Below are positions 32,061-42,008 of a stretch of DNA of 64,000 bases, one piece after another (the first letter of the stretch is position 1; every line of letters starts with the position of its first letter). The position numbers were made by a program, and so were the translations under genes. The stretch comes from Rufibacter psychrotolerans (GTDB lineage: Bacteria; Bacteroidota; Bacteroidia; Cytophagales; Hymenobacteraceae), in the NCBI RefSeq assembly GCF_016924645.1, contig NZ_JAFFJV010000001.1, positions 496,001 to 560,000 of the forward strand, read 5' to 3'. The notes under the pieces were generated by a model. The model saw nothing but the letters and a program-made list of their open reading frames with translations, had not been told where the DNA came from and ran no database searches.

Positions 32061-34532
32061 TTACCGGCCAATGAGCTGGTAGGTTTTCCCTTTCTCGGTT
32101 TTTAAGTCCAGCAGGGTGGTGGCGGGCACGGCGGGCCTTTGCCCCGTTGCCTTGGGCGAAACCAGCGGGGTCTTAATGGCAGCCAACTGGTAGAAGGGAT
32201 TGGGGTTAGTGCCCTGGGCGGGCTGCAGGTCTCCCTTGCCTTTCAGGGTCAGGCCGTTGCCCACGCGCAGGCGGCAGTTACCGCCTAGTTCAGAGTGCAG
32301 GGTAAGGGCGATCACTTTGCCATTTTCCCAGCGCAGGTCCACCACAAAGCCTCCCCGGGCCACCAAACCTTTCACTTCGCCCGAAGGCCATTTTTCTGGC
32401 AAGGCCGGCAAGAGGTGCAGGGCACCGTCGTGGCTTTGCAGCAGCATTTCGGCAATGCCGGAGGTACAGCCAAAGTTGCCGTCTATCTGAAACGGCGGGT
32501 GCGCATCAAACAAGTTGGGGTACGTGCCTCCGCTTTCGCCTTTGGCCTCAACCCCGGCCGGGGTGAGTTGGTCTTCAATCAATTTATAGGCCCGGTTGCC
32601 GTCCAGGAGCCTGGCCCACAGGTTTACTTTCCAGCCCATGGACCAGCCGGTGGATTTGTCGCCGCGGTACACCAACGAGGTTTTGGCGGCCTGAAACAAC
32701 TCTGGGTGGGTGAAAGGCGAGATCTGGTTGCTGGGGAACAGGCCGTACAGGTGCGATACGTGCCGGTGTTTGTCGGTGGGGCGGTCCCAGTCGTGCAGCC
32801 ATTCCTGCAGTTGGTTATGTTGCCCAATCTGCATGGGAGCCAGCCTACTCCGGAGTTGGCGCAGCGTATCGGCGAAGGCCTGGTCGGTACGAAGGACTTC
32901 CGCCGCCCTAAGGGCGTTGGAGAAAACGTCAAACACCAGTTGGTTGTCCATGGTGGTGCCGGCGGCAATGGAAACCCCGCTCTGGTGCGCGTTCTCCGGC
33001 GACATGGACGGCACCACCACCAGCCACTGGTTGGAAGGTTCTTCCTGCAGTACATCGGCGTAGAATTGGGCCGCGCCTTTGAGCACCGGGTAGTATTCCT
33101 TCAGGAACTTCTGGTCGCCGGTGTACAGGTAATGCTGCCACAAGTGCTGGGTGAGCCAGGCACCGCCCATCGGCCACAGGCCGTAAAACGCGCCGTCTAC
33201 CGGACCGGTAATACGCCACAGATCGGTGTTGTGGTGCATCGTCCAGCCGCGGGCCCCGTACATCTTAGCCGCGCTTTCCTTTCCGGTTTGGGCCAGGTCT
33301 TTGAGCAGGCTGAAGAGCGGCTCGTGCATCTCAGGCAGGTTGGTGACCTCGGCGGGCCAGTAGTTCATCTCGGTGTTGATGTTCACGGTATACTTGCTGT
33401 CCCAGGGCGGGGCAATCTTGTCGTTCCAGATGCCCTGCAGGTTGGCGGGTTGGGTGCCGGGCTGAGAGCTGGAAAGCAGCAGATAGCGCCCAAACTGAAA
33501 GTACAGCGCCACCAGCTCGGGGTCGTTGCCCTTGGCGAAGGCCGCGAGGCGCTCATTAGTAGGTTGGTTGCGGGCGGCGGAGGTGCCCAGGTGCAGCGAT
33601 ACCCGGTTGAAGTAGTTTTGGTAATGCTTTATGTGCGCCTGTTTGGCTTTGGCGTACTTCTTCTTGAGGGCGCTGGCCAGGTAGGAGGAAGCCCTGGCGG
33701 CCTCGTCTCCGCTCAGGTCCTGGTAGTTCCTGAAATTGGTGCCCATGGACACGTAGATGAGCGCTTCGGTGGCTCCAGTGATCTGGAGCGTAGTACCCGT
33801 AGCCGTGAGGGAGCCGCCCGTGAGCACCGGCTGCACCTGCGCCTGAAACTTCACTTTGCCTTTCTTGTTGTCCACGTCGCCGGAGGTGCCCGAAAGAATG
33901 AGTTTCCTGCCCTGGGTGCTCACCTGATAGAGCTTGTGCGGACTGTCGGCCTCCAGGGTGCAGGTGATGCTGTTGGGTTTACTGGCCGTGAGCCGGATGA
34001 GGATGACCTGGTCGGTGAAGGACGAAAACATCTCGCGCTTAAACGTGACGCCGTTTACCTGGTAGGAGACCGAGGCCACCGCCTGGCCAATGTCCAGGTC
34101 GCGGGTGTAGTGAGTGAACCGGTCATGCCCGGGGAACTGCAGGAACAGGTTGCCCACCGGCTGGTACGGCATGCCGTAGTTGTTGTGGGCCGGCGCGGCG
34201 CGGGGTACTTTCTGCAGGGCCAGGGCCTGGGCTTCCTTGTGTTTCCCGTCAAAGATCAGTTGCCTGATCTGGGGCAGGGCCGGGTAAAGGTCCAGGTTGA
34301 GGTTGTTGCCGGGCTCGCCGGCCCATACGGTTTCCTCGTTCAGCTGCAGTTGCTCGCGGGCCGGGTTGCCGAACACCATGGCCCCAATGCGCCCGTTGCC
34401 CAAGGGCAGGGCTTCGTTCCAGTGGGAGGCGGGTTTGTCGTACCACAACCGCAAGGGGGAGCTGGGTTGCGCGAAAGAGGGGGAAAAGGCCAGCCCCAGA
34501 AACAGGGCGAACCCCAGAAAAACAGTTTTCAT
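32061..34532 (-). CDS. Glycoside hydrolase family 95 enzyme (alpha-L-fucosidase or alpha-L-galactosidase)
   Basis: 823 residues with signal peptide [22 protein letters not shown], so exported. The N-terminal beta-sandwich opens with '[27 protein letters not shown]' and '[18 protein letters not shown]', which is the GH95 signature; the (alpha/alpha)6 barrel carries '[16 protein letters not shown]' and '[16 protein letters not shown]', and the C-terminal beta domain follows. The family inverts alpha-1,2-linked fucose or galactose bonds. At the edge of a pectin locus the likely targets are L-fucose or L-galactose side groups of rhamnogalacturonan or xyloglucan. Its own terminator and the terminator at 34619-34650 mark it as a separate transcript. 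Confidence 0.93.
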   Translation of the reverse strand: MKTVFLGFALFLGLAFSPSFAQPSSPLRLWYDKPASHWNEALPLGNGRIGAMVFGNPAREQLQLNEETVWAGEPGNNLNLDLYPALPQIRQLIFDGKHKEAQALALQKVPRAAPAHNNYGMPYQPVGNLFLQFPGHDRFTHYTRDLDIGQAVASVSYQVNGVTFKREMFSSFTDQVILIRLTASKPNSITCTLEADSPHKLYQVSTQGRKLILSGTSGDVDNKKGKVKFQAQVQPVLTGGSLTATGTTLQITGATEALIYVSMGTNFRNYQDLSGDEAARASSYLASALKKKYAKAKQAHIKHYQNYFNRVSLHLGTSAARNQPTNERLAAFAKGNDPELVALYFQFGRYLLLSSSQPGTQPANLQGIWNDKIAPPWDSKYTVNINTEMNYWPAEVTNLPEMHEPLFSLLKDLAQTGKESAAKMYGARGWTMHHNTDLWRITGPVDGAFYGLWPMGGAWLTQHLWQHYLYTGDQKFLKEYYPVLKGAAQFYADVLQEEPSNQWLVVVPSMSPENAHQSGVSIAAGTTMDNQLVFDVFSNALRAAEVLRTDQAFADTLRQLRSRLAPMQIGQHNQLQEWLHDWDRPTDKHRHVSHLYGLFPSNQISPFTHPELFQAAKTSLVYRGDKSTGWSMGWKVNLWARLLDGNRAYKLIEDQLTPAGVEAKGESGGTYPNLFDAHPPFQIDGNFGCTSGIAEMLLQSHDGALHLLPALPEKWPSGEVKGLVARGGFVVDLRWENGKVIALTLHSELGGNCRLRVGNGLTLKGKGDLQPAQGTNPNPFYQLAAIKTPLVSPKATGQRPAVPATTLLDLKTEKGKTYQLIGR

Positions 34533-34618
34533 GCGTAGACTTGGTTTTTGCGGTGTTTTCCAGAAAATAGGTTGAAAAGGGAGAGCGGGAAACAGGCGGC
34601 AGGAGAGCCTGCCACAAG

Positions 34619-34650
34619 AAAAAAGCAGGACTGTGGGGTCCTGCTTTTTT
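34619..34650. terminator. Terminator after MFS transporter gene
   Basis: AAAAAAGCAGGAC (34619-34631) pairs with GTCCTGCTTTTTT (34638-34650), 13 bp perfect, loop TGTGGG, 17 bases past the minus-strand stop. Confidence 0.88.
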
Positions 34651-34667
34651 CTATGTGCATAGGTGGC

Positions 34668-36068
34668 TTACAGCGCCACCGGTTTCATCTTAGGCACCAG
34701 GCTCTTCATCACGCTCCAGGCAATGAGGTAAGCAAGGGCGCAGAAGGCGAACATGATGGTGTAGCCCGTTTCCACGTTGCCCAGTTTCTCGTAGTGGTCA
34801 AACAGGTAGCCGCCCACCTTGGTCACCACCACGCCGCCAATACCGCCGGCCATGCCGCCAATACCGGTCACCGAGGCCACCGATTTTTTAGGGAACATGT
34901 CTGAAACGGTGGTGAAGATGTTGGCTGACCAGGCCTGGTGGGCCGAAGCGCCAACCCCGATCAGGATAACCGGGAACCAGTAGCTGATGTCGCCCAGGGG
35001 CTGCGCGGCCAACACCACCAGCGGGAAGAGCGCAATCACCAGCATGGCGCGCATGCGGCCCTCATAAGGGTTATAGCCTTTGTTGATGAAGTACATGGGG
35101 AACCAGCCGCCGCCAATACTGCCCACCATGGTCATGCTGTAGAGCACGGCCAACGGAAGCATCACCTGCGTGCCGGTGAGGCCGTACTGAGCCTTGAGGT
35201 AAGCGGGCAACCAGAAGAGGAAGAACCACCACACCCCGTCGGTCAGGAATTTCCCGAACGCGAAGGCCCAGGTCTGTTTAAAGCCCAGCAGTTTGAACCA
35301 GGAAACCTTTTCGGCCGAGGCCGGGGAATCCGGCTCCAGCACCGGCTCGCTGTCGCTGCTGATGTAATCGCGCTCGGCGGCGCTTAATTTTTTCTGACGG
35401 TCTGGGGTCTCGTAGTAATAGAACCAGAACACCAGCCACAGGAAACCAATGGCCCCAATGATGAAGAAGGTGTACTCCCAGCCCAGGTGCGAGGCAATCC
35501 ACGGCACAGTGACAGGGGCCAGAATGGCACCCACGTTGGAGCCGGAGTTGAAGATACCCGTGGCCAGCGAGCGCTCCTTTTTAGGGAAGTACTCGGCCGT
35601 GGCCTTGATGGCCGCCGGGAAGTTACCAGACTCACCGAAACCCAGAAAAGCGCGGGCCACCATAAAACCCAGCACCGACACCGGTACGGCGGCAAACCCC
35701 AGGGTAGTAGCCAGCGGACTCACGGCACGGCCCAGCGGCTCGGCGTACGCGTGCAGGATGGCCGCCAGCGACCAGATGATCAGGGCCCAGGCGTAGCCCC
35801 ACTTGGTGCCCAACCGGTCAATGATGCGGCCGGCGAAGAGCATGGAGATGGCGTAGGTAAACTGGAAAACCGCCGCAATGTTGGCGTAGTCGGTGTTAGA
35901 CCAGCCAAATTTCTCGGCCAGCATGGGCTGCAGCAGACTCAGTACCTGGCGGTCCAGGTAATTGACCGTGGTGGCGAAAAAGAGCAGGCCACAGATGGTC
36001 CACCGGTAACCGCCAATCTTTTCTTGGCTGAGCATAGGCCTTGGGTTTGTTTGTTTTGTTTGGGTCAT
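34668..36068 (-). CDS. MFS hexuronate transporter (ExuT-like)
   Basis: 466 residues with about 12 membrane spans. 'RWTICGLLFFATTVNYLDRQVLSLLQPML' at residues ~22-50 and 'MVARAFLGFGESGNFPAAIKATAEYFPKKERSLATGIFNSGSNVGAI' at ~135-180 are the marks of the ACS-family (anion:cation symporter) hexuronate carriers such as E. coli ExuT. It should import galacturonate or glucuronate through the inner membrane with protons. It is the last gene of the run uxaC-kdgK-aldolase-transporter, starting 15 bases after the aldolase stop, which supports a uronate substrate. Confidence 0.9.
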   Translation of the reverse strand: MTQTKQTNPRPMLSQEKIGGYRWTICGLLFFATTVNYLDRQVLSLLQPMLAEKFGWSNTDYANIAAVFQFTYAISMLFAGRIIDRLGTKWGYAWALIIWSLAAILHAYAEPLGRAVSPLATTLGFAAVPVSVLGFMVARAFLGFGESGNFPAAIKATAEYFPKKERSLATGIFNSGSNVGAILAPVTVPWIASHLGWEYTFFIIGAIGFLWLVFWFYYYETPDRQKKLSAAERDYISSDSEPVLEPDSPASAEKVSWFKLLGFKQTWAFAFGKFLTDGVWWFFLFWLPAYLKAQYGLTGTQVMLPLAVLYSMTMVGSIGGGWFPMYFINKGYNPYEGRMRAMLVIALFPLVVLAAQPLGDISYWFPVILIGVGASAHQAWSANIFTTVSDMFPKKSVASVTGIGGMAGGIGGVVVTKVGGYLFDHYEKLGNVETGYTIMFAFCALAYLIAWSVMKSLVPKMKPVAL

Positions 36069-36083
36069 AGGGGCACGGTTAAA

Positions 36084-36743
36084 TTATTGTTTACATGTCT
36101 GGGCTAAGTGCAATGCGCGGGTCGTGAGGTCCTGTAATTGACTGAACTGGCGGTTGGCCAGGATTTCTTTGCTGATGAGTTTGCTGCCCATGCCCACGGC
36201 ACAGACGCCCGACTTGAACCAGGTGCGGAAGTTCTCTTCTTCCAGCTCCACGCCCCCGGTGGGGATGAACAACTGCCCCGGGAACAGCTCCTTGATGGAA
36301 GCCACAAACGCCGGGCCTACAATGTTGGCCGGGAAGATCTTGATCAAAGCGGCCTGCGCCTGCTGCGCCACATGGATCTCTGTGGGCGTGAAGCACCCCG
36401 GAATCCAGAGCAGACCGGCCTCGTGCACCAGGTTGCCTACCTGCGGGTCCACAATGGGGGCCACCACGTAATCGGCGCCGGCCTGGAGGAAAGCCTCGGC
36501 CTGATGCACGGTTTTAATGGTCCCGATGCCCAGGTGCAGGTCCTGGTACGTTTTCAGCTCGTTTTTCAGAAACGTGAAGTTTTCCAGCGCGGCAGCCCCG
36601 CGGTTGGTGTACTCCAAGGTTCTCACGCCGGCCTGGTACAGGGCTTTCACCACCTCCAGGCTCAGCTGAGGGTCTTCGTGGAAAAACAGGGGCAATAACC
36701 CTTGGTCCAGGATGGCCTGCAGGGCCGTTTCTTTAGTTGGCAT
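36084..36743 (-). CDS. eda: KDPG/KHG aldolase
   Basis: 219 residues from ATG 36743 (MPTKETALQAILDQG), which overlaps the end of the kinase gene by 11 bases. It splits 2-keto-3-deoxy-6-phosphogluconate into pyruvate and glyceraldehyde 3-phosphate, the end point of galacturonate breakdown. Seen: 'GVRTLEYTNRG' with the catalytic-site Glu, 'GIGTIKT', 'GADYVVAPIVDP', and 'LIKIFPANIVGP' with the Schiff-base Lys. 'IPTGGVELEE' matches the phosphate-binding turn. The length and the variant 'EYTNRG' match the branch of Bacteroidota aldolases in uronate loci. Confidence 0.93.
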   Translation of the reverse strand: MPTKETALQAILDQGLLPLFFHEDPQLSLEVVKALYQAGVRTLEYTNRGAAALENFTFLKNELKTYQDLHLGIGTIKTVHQAEAFLQAGADYVVAPIVDPQVGNLVHEAGLLWIPGCFTPTEIHVAQQAQAALIKIFPANIVGPAFVASIKELFPGQLFIPTGGVELEEENFRTWFKSGVCAVGMGSKLISKEILANRQFSQLQDLTTRALHLAQTCKQ

Positions 36744-37761
36744 AGGCTTGGATGGTTTCCTCAATCTCGGCTACCGTGCTGGTGGTAGCGTCGCTTTCAA
36801 TGAATAATTTCTTAAAGGCCGCAGCCGTGGCAAACTCCAGCGTTTCTTTGGGCGAGCGCTGGTGGTAGAAGCCGTAAATGAGCCCGGCCATGAAGCAGTC
36901 GCCGCTGCCCACTTTGTCCAGGATTTGGTCTACCACGTACTCCTGCGACACGTGCAGTTCGCCCTGGGTGTAGAGCGTGGTGAAGTAGCGGATGCCCTTC
37001 GGGCCGTGGTCAAAGCGGAAGGTGTTTGCTACGATCCTGCATTTGGGGAATTCCTTCAAAATAGCCTCTGAGGTTAAGGTGGCGTGCTGCAGGAGTTTCT
37101 CTTTCTCAATGTCCTGCACCAGTTCTTCCTGCAGCGGCATGCCCAGCATTTTGTTGGCGGCCCACACGTTGCCCATGATCAGGTCACAGGAAGCGGCCAG
37201 GGCTGGCATGACCTCCACCGGGTCTTTGCCGTACTTCCACAGCTTGGCGCGGTAGTTCAGGTCCAGCGATACGAAGATGCTGCGGTCCTGGGCGGCTTGC
37301 AGCGCCTCGGCGCAGACCTCGGCGACGTTCTGGTTGATGGCCGGGCAAATGGCGCTGAAATGGAACCAGCTCACACCTTCAAACACCTGGTCCCAGTTGA
37401 TGGCACTGGTTTTCAGGTCGGCGTACGCCGAGCCCGCGCGGTCATAGATCACGCCGGCGTTTTTGAGGTCTTTTCCCTTGGGCAGGTAATAAAGGCCCAC
37501 GCGGTCGCCCTGCAGCACCACCGGACTGGTATCAATCTGGCGCTCCTGCATGTAACCCATCAGCTGCTCAGCGATAAAATTCTGGGGCAGCGCGGTAAGG
37601 TAGGCCGAGGGAACGCCCCACAGCGCCAGGGCTGTGGCCACGTTCAGTTCGGCACCGCCTACGTAGAACGGCAGCTTGTTTTCCTGCAACCACTGGCCGT
37701 CGCCATCGGGGCAGATTCTCAGGAGCAGTTCTCCAAATGATAAGACTTTGCCTGCAGCCAT
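36733..37761 (-). CDS. kdgK: 2-keto-3-deoxygluconate kinase (PfkB family)
   Basis: 342 residues. It phosphorylates KDG to KDPG with ATP. The N-terminus 'VLSFGELLLRICPDGDGQWLQENKLPFYVGGAELNVA' has the PfkB G-G-A-x-x-N-x-A motif; 'VDQILDKVGSGDCFMAGLIYG' holds the catalytic Asp of the G-A/S-G-D motif. Its site between uxaC and the aldolase fixes the substrate better than sequence alone. It starts 3 bases after uxaC and overlaps the aldolase start, so translation is probably coupled. Confidence 0.92.
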   Translation of the reverse strand: MAAGKVLSFGELLLRICPDGDGQWLQENKLPFYVGGAELNVATALALWGVPSAYLTALPQNFIAEQLMGYMQERQIDTSPVVLQGDRVGLYYLPKGKDLKNAGVIYDRAGSAYADLKTSAINWDQVFEGVSWFHFSAICPAINQNVAEVCAEALQAAQDRSIFVSLDLNYRAKLWKYGKDPVEVMPALAASCDLIMGNVWAANKMLGMPLQEELVQDIEKEKLLQHATLTSEAILKEFPKCRIVANTFRFDHGPKGIRYFTTLYTQGELHVSQEYVVDQILDKVGSGDCFMAGLIYGFYHQRSPKETLEFATAAAFKKLFIESDATTSTVAEIEETIQAYAN

Positions 37762-37764
37762 GGC

Positions 37765-39162
37765 TTAGAAGTTGAAGTAATTTTTGGCGTTGTGGTAGCA
37801 GATGTTCTCCACCATCTGACCTAACCATTCCATCTCTGAGGCCGGCAGTTCGCCGTTCTCCACGTCGTTGCCCAGCATGTTGCAGAGAATTCTTCTGAAG
37901 TACTCGTGGCGTGGGTAGGAGAGGAAGCTGCGCGAGTCGGTGAGCATGCCCACGAAGCGGCTCAGCAAGCCCATGTTGGACAGGGCGTTCATCTGCTCTT
38001 CCATACCTTGCTTCTGATCCAGGAACCACCAGGCAGATCCGTACTGGATTTTGCCCGGTGTGCTGCCGTCGTTGAAGTTCCCAATCATGGTGGCGTACAG
38101 CTCGTTCTGGCTCGGGTTTAGGTTATACAAAATAGTCTTGGCTAATTGGTTGGAGTTGTCCAGCTTGTCCATGAACTTGGCCAACGGACGGGCTACGTCA
38201 AAATCCCCGATGGAATCGAAGCCGGTATCTGGGCCCAGTTCACGCATCATGCGGGTGTTGTTGTTGCGCAAGGCGCCCAGGTGGAATTGTTGGGTCCAGC
38301 CCTTGGCGTGGTCCATCAGAGCCAGTTCCACCAGCATGGCTGATTTGAATTTCAGGACCTCTTCTTTGGTCAAAGGCTGTTTTTGCAGCGCTTTTTCAAA
38401 AATGGAGGCAATCTCCTGGTCGGTGTATTCCTCGGCGTACATGGTTTCCAGGCCGTGGTCAGACAAACGTCCGCCCTGGGCGTGGAAGAAGTCGTGGCGC
38501 TGCTGCAGGGCGTCCAGCAAATTGCGGTAGCTGCTGATGGAAACACCCGAGGCGGCCTCCAGTTTCTGCAGGTACGCCAGATAGCCGCCGTCTTCAATGG
38601 CCATGGCCTTGTCCGGACGGAAGGTTGGCAACACCTTAATGCCGAAATCATCAGCGGCTATTTTCTGGTGGTGCTCCAGGCTGTCAATCGGGTCATCGGT
38701 GGTGCAGATGGTCACCACGTTCATTTTCTTCAGGATGCCACGCACACTGAATTCATTGGACTGCAGCATCTCGGTGGCCCTGTCATAGATCTCGCGGGCT
38801 GACTCCGGCTTCAGGACTTTCTCAATCCCGAAGGGGCGCTTCAGCTCCATGTGGGTCCAGTGGTACAGCGGGTTACGCATGGTGTACGGCACGGTCTGGG
38901 CCCATTTCTCAAACTTGGCGTAATCATCGGCGTCACCGGTGCAGAAACGCTCGGGAATGCCGTTGGTACGCATGGCGCGCCACTTGTAATGGTCGCCCTC
39001 TAACCAGATCTGGGTCAGGTTCTTGAATTTTCTATCGTTGGCAATGTCCTCCGGATTCAGGTGACAGTGGTAGTCAATGATGGGCATGTGCTTGGCATGC
39101 TCATGGTACAAGGCCTGGGCTGTCTTGGTCTGGAGAAGGAAGTTGTCGTCTAAAAAGGACAT
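37765..39162 (-). CDS. uxaC: Uronate isomerase
   Basis: 465 residues from ATG 39162 (MSFLDDNFLLQTKTAQ); an upstream ATG adds nine residues with no support. It isomerises D-galacturonate to tagaturonate (and glucuronate to fructuronate). Amidohydrolase-like motif 'IIDYHCHLNPEDIAND' near residue 28, 'FCTGDADDYAKFEKWA', 'CTTDDPIDSLEHH' and 'NDSRSF'-like 'TDSRSFLSYPRHEYFRR' are all characteristic. First gene of the run uxaC-kdgK-eda-transporter on the minus strand; a terminator (39258-39295) separates it from uxaB upstream. Confidence 0.95.
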   Translation of the reverse strand: MSFLDDNFLLQTKTAQALYHEHAKHMPIIDYHCHLNPEDIANDRKFKNLTQIWLEGDHYKWRAMRTNGIPERFCTGDADDYAKFEKWAQTVPYTMRNPLYHWTHMELKRPFGIEKVLKPESAREIYDRATEMLQSNEFSVRGILKKMNVVTICTTDDPIDSLEHHQKIAADDFGIKVLPTFRPDKAMAIEDGGYLAYLQKLEAASGVSISSYRNLLDALQQRHDFFHAQGGRLSDHGLETMYAEEYTDQEIASIFEKALQKQPLTKEEVLKFKSAMLVELALMDHAKGWTQQFHLGALRNNNTRMMRELGPDTGFDSIGDFDVARPLAKFMDKLDNSNQLAKTILYNLNPSQNELYATMIGNFNDGSTPGKIQYGSAWWFLDQKQGMEEQMNALSNMGLLSRFVGMLTDSRSFLSYPRHEYFRRILCNMLGNDVENGELPASEMEWLGQMVENICYHNAKNYFNF

Positions 39163-39257
39163 GTACTTGGCGTAGTTAGATGAAAACAAACCGGGAAAGC
39201 CTCCAATGCTGGCGGGCCAGGGCGGCGGTTTTCCGGGTATTTTGGTGAAAATAGGTC

Positions 39258-39295
39258 AAAAACAGACAGCTTCTGCCAAGATGCTGCCTGTTTTT
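39258..39295. terminator. Terminator after uxaB
   Basis: AAAAACAGACAGC (39258-39270) pairs with GCTGCCTGTTTTT (39283-39295) with one mismatch, 26 bases beyond the uxaB stop on the minus strand. Confidence 0.8.
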
Positions 39296-39321
39296 AGAAC
39301 AAAAGGGAAGGAACGGTAGGG

Positions 39322-40746
39322 TTAAACGGCTTTTACCGCCTCCTGCTGTTGCAGCAGGCCTAGCTCCTGAACTACGGTTTGCGCCAGGCCTTCTACCTGG
39401 GTAAGGTCGGTGCCCCAGAACTCCTGGTTGGCCAACACGGCCTGCACCGTTTCTTCGGGAGAATCTTTCTGCCAGGCGGCCTGGAAGAACTCCAGCACCT
39501 CGGGGGTGTCGTTCAGCGGAATCTGCTCGCCGTTGTACTCACCTTTGTAGAACAGGATCAGGGCGGCCAGCGCATGCAGCAACCGTTGCGGCACCTGGCC
39601 TTTGCGTTTCTGGTACTCCAGTACCGACGGCAGCACGCGCACCTTGTATTTAGACACGGAGTTGAGCGCGATGGATTGCAGCTCGTGGCGGATGAACGGA
39701 TTCTGGAAACGCTCGATCACGTCGTTGGCGAACTGGTTCAGCTCCTCGGCGGAAAGGTCCAGCGTGGGGATGATTTCCTCAAAAATGGCTTCCTTGATGA
39801 ACTGACCGGCTTTCTCGTCTTCCACGGCTTCGCGCACGGTGCGCAGGCCTTGCAAGTAGGCCACCGGTACCAGCGCCGTGTGGGCGCCGTTGAGGATGCG
39901 CACTTTGCGGGTTCTGTATGGGGTAAGATCGTCCACGAATTTCACCTGCAGGCCCGCCTGCCCGGTGGGGAAGGCCTGGGCCACCGATTCCGGCGCCTCG
40001 ATCACCCACAGGTGGAACGGCTCGGCCTTCACCACCAGGTTGTCTTCAAAGCCCAGTTCCTGCTGAATCTCTTTGATGGTGTCTTTGGGGAAGCCCGGCA
40101 CAATGCGGTCTACCAGCGTGTTGCAGAAAATAGTATCGTTCTGGATCCAGGCGGTGAACTCGGTGGGCAGGTTCCAGTGCTGCGCGAACTGCAGCACGGT
40201 GGCGCGCAGGTTCTCGCCGTTTTTCTCAATCAGTTCGCACGGAATAATGGTGAGGGCTTTGTCTTTGGCTCCCGCAAAATGCGTGAAGCGGCGGTACAGC
40301 AAGGCCGTTAATTTGCCCGGGAACGAGCTGGGCGTGGTGTCAAAGTTCACGTCGGCGGCCTCAAAGCAGATGCCGGCCTCAGTGGTGTTGGAGATGATGA
40401 ACTCCAGGTCTGGGTTCTCGCCCAACCTTAGGTACTCCTGGTAGTCGGCGTACGGGCTGTGGGAGGTGCCCACGCAGGTAATCAGCCGTTTCTCCTGCAC
40501 CGTCTGCCCGTCCTGAATGCCTTCCAGCACCACGTGGTACAAGCCGTCTTGCTGGTTGAGCAGTTGGTAGATGCCCTTGTCCAAGGGCTGCACAATCTCA
40601 ACCGCCCCGTTGAAGTCGGTCTTCTCGTTCAGGATATCAATGATCCAGTCCACAAACCCGCGAAGGAAGTTTCCCTCGCCAAACTGTACTACTTTGGTGG
40701 GCCTGGTTTGGGCAATGTTGGCGGTGGTTCTGTTCAGGTGCTGCAT
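39322..40746 (-). CDS. uxaB: Tagaturonate reductase
   Basis: 474 residues of the mannitol-dehydrogenase family. It reduces tagaturonate to altronate with NADH. 'VVQFGEGNFLRGFVDWIID' near residue 20 is the NAD-binding start, 'NTTEAGI' follows strand 4, and 'KVRILNGAHTALVPVAYLQG' near residue 281 carries the catalytic Lys-Asn-His group of the family. UxaB is preferred over fructuronate reductase UxuB because of the 'GEGNFLRGF' wording and the neighbouring uxaC. The next enzyme, altronate dehydratase UxaA, is not in the window. A strong hairpin on each side suggests a single-gene transcript. Confidence 0.92.
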   Translation of the reverse strand: MQHLNRTTANIAQTRPTKVVQFGEGNFLRGFVDWIIDILNEKTDFNGAVEIVQPLDKGIYQLLNQQDGLYHVVLEGIQDGQTVQEKRLITCVGTSHSPYADYQEYLRLGENPDLEFIISNTTEAGICFEAADVNFDTTPSSFPGKLTALLYRRFTHFAGAKDKALTIIPCELIEKNGENLRATVLQFAQHWNLPTEFTAWIQNDTIFCNTLVDRIVPGFPKDTIKEIQQELGFEDNLVVKAEPFHLWVIEAPESVAQAFPTGQAGLQVKFVDDLTPYRTRKVRILNGAHTALVPVAYLQGLRTVREAVEDEKAGQFIKEAIFEEIIPTLDLSAEELNQFANDVIERFQNPFIRHELQSIALNSVSKYKVRVLPSVLEYQKRKGQVPQRLLHALAALILFYKGEYNGEQIPLNDTPEVLEFFQAAWQKDSPEETVQAVLANQEFWGTDLTQVEGLAQTVVQELGLLQQQEAVKAV

Positions 40747-40863
40747 AAGCTTTCTACATTAGGTTGGGAGCCGGGCACGGGGCCTGGGGCTCAATTAGTC
40801 AATGGGAAAAAGGAAAAGCGCCTGGGGCTTTCCCTGGGGTGGGTTGGGGCAGGGTGCCTTTCC

Positions 40864-40899
40864 GTTTTGGGCCTGTTTTAAGCAAAACCGGCCCAAAAC
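40864..40899. repeat. GTTTT/AAAAC hairpin family, copy with perfect arms
   Basis: GTTTTGGGCC (40864-40873) and GGCCCAAAAC (40890-40899) are perfect complements around TGTTTTAAGCAAAACC. On the minus strand it lies 6 bases past the stop of the LacI-type gene. Confidence 0.9.
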
Positions 40900-40905
40900 A
40901 ACCCG

Positions 40906-41964
40906 TTATTTTTTAGGCGGGGCGTTCCGTAGCGTGGAGCCCCTGATGATGAGTTCTGGCTTGAGGACCGTTTTCTGCGGCACCAGTTTCTTGTCGGCGC
41001 TGGCTTTGAAGTGTTCAAAGAAGAGCTCGGCGGTGATGCGGCCCATGGTCAAGCTGAACTGGTCCACGGTGGTGAGGGCCGGGTCTGAGAACGAGGTGAA
41101 CGGCTCGTTTCCGAAGCCGGCCACGGCAATCTCGTGCGGCACCTTAATGCCGTTTTCCTTGAGTACCTGCAGGGCTCCCATGGCGCCATAGTCCGAGGCC
41201 GAGAACACGGCGTCGGGCCTTTCGGCCAGGCCCAGCAGCTGCTCCATGCTGGCGCGGCCGTCTTCCAGTTGCAGGTTGCTCTTGATGACCAGTTCCTCTG
41301 AGAAGGGCACCTCGTAGTCGCGCAGGGCGTCCATGTAGCCGCGCAGACGCTCCTTGAACACGCTCACCTTCTTGGGGCTGGTGAAGTGGGCAATGCGGCG
41401 GCAACCCTGTTGGATGAGGTGCTCCACCACCTTGTAGGCGCCCAGGTAGTCATCAATCACTACCTGGCTTACCTCCAGGGCGTCGGTGGTACGGTCAAAC
41501 AAAACCAGCGGAATGCCTTTTTCCTGCGGGCGCTTGTAGTGGTCAAAGTTCTCGGTGTTCTTGCCAATAGAGGCGATGATGCCGTCCACGCGGGCGCTCA
41601 GCAGCGCGTCTATGGTCTGCACCTCTTTCTCGTAGTTGTCATAGGACTGACAGATGATCACCTTGTAGTGCAGCTTGTTGGCGATTTCCTCAATGCCGCG
41701 CACCACCGAGGCGAAGAAGGCCCGGTCGGCGGTGGGTACAATGATGCCAATGATGTAGCTTTTGCCGTTGCGGAGGGCGGCGGCAATGTTGTTTGGCTGG
41801 TAGTTCAGCTGCTTGGCGGCTTTGAGGACCGCCTTTTTGGTCACCTCGCTGATCCGGGGGTTGTCGTTCAGGGCCCGGGACACCGTGGAGGCGGTGATGT
41901 TGAGCTTCTCTGCAATGTGGTGAATGGTCACCTTTGGTTTACTGCCCATCTTGTTGCTCGCCAT
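40906..41964 (-). CDS. LacI-family transcriptional regulator
   Basis: 352 residues. Residues ~12-60 are the LacI helix-turn-helix ('TIHHIAEKLNITASTVSRALN') with hinge 'NNIAAALRNGK'; the hinge Leu in this position usually wedges into a central CG step of the operator. Residues ~65-345 are the periplasmic-binding-protein-like sensor domain. It follows kduD by 44 bases on the same strand, so kduI-kduD-lacI may form one operon. Three CG-centred palindromes in the window (43661-43672, 43869-43880, 57213-57224) are candidate operators, two of them flanking the kduI/susC divergent promoters. The ligand is likely a pathway intermediate such as KDG; that is inference. Confidence 0.92.
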   Translation of the reverse strand: MASNKMGSKPKVTIHHIAEKLNITASTVSRALNDNPRISEVTKKAVLKAAKQLNYQPNNIAAALRNGKSYIIGIIVPTADRAFFASVVRGIEEIANKLHYKVIICQSYDNYEKEVQTIDALLSARVDGIIASIGKNTENFDHYKRPQEKGIPLVLFDRTTDALEVSQVVIDDYLGAYKVVEHLIQQGCRRIAHFTSPKKVSVFKERLRGYMDALRDYEVPFSEELVIKSNLQLEDGRASMEQLLGLAERPDAVFSASDYGAMGALQVLKENGIKVPHEIAVAGFGNEPFTSFSDPALTTVDQFSLTMGRITAELFFEHFKASADKKLVPQKTVLKPELIIRGSTLRNAPPKK

Positions 41965-42008
41965 ATAGGTACGATCAAATAGTCAATTCCGTCTTTTCTA
42001 ACGGGCGC

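Noticed and set aside
32295..34538. 747-residue open frame antisense to the GH95 gene
   Set aside because: It is a mirror of a high-GC3 coding strand: no signal, no family motif, odd composition (His/Val/Gly rich). The GH95 frame has complete family motifs.
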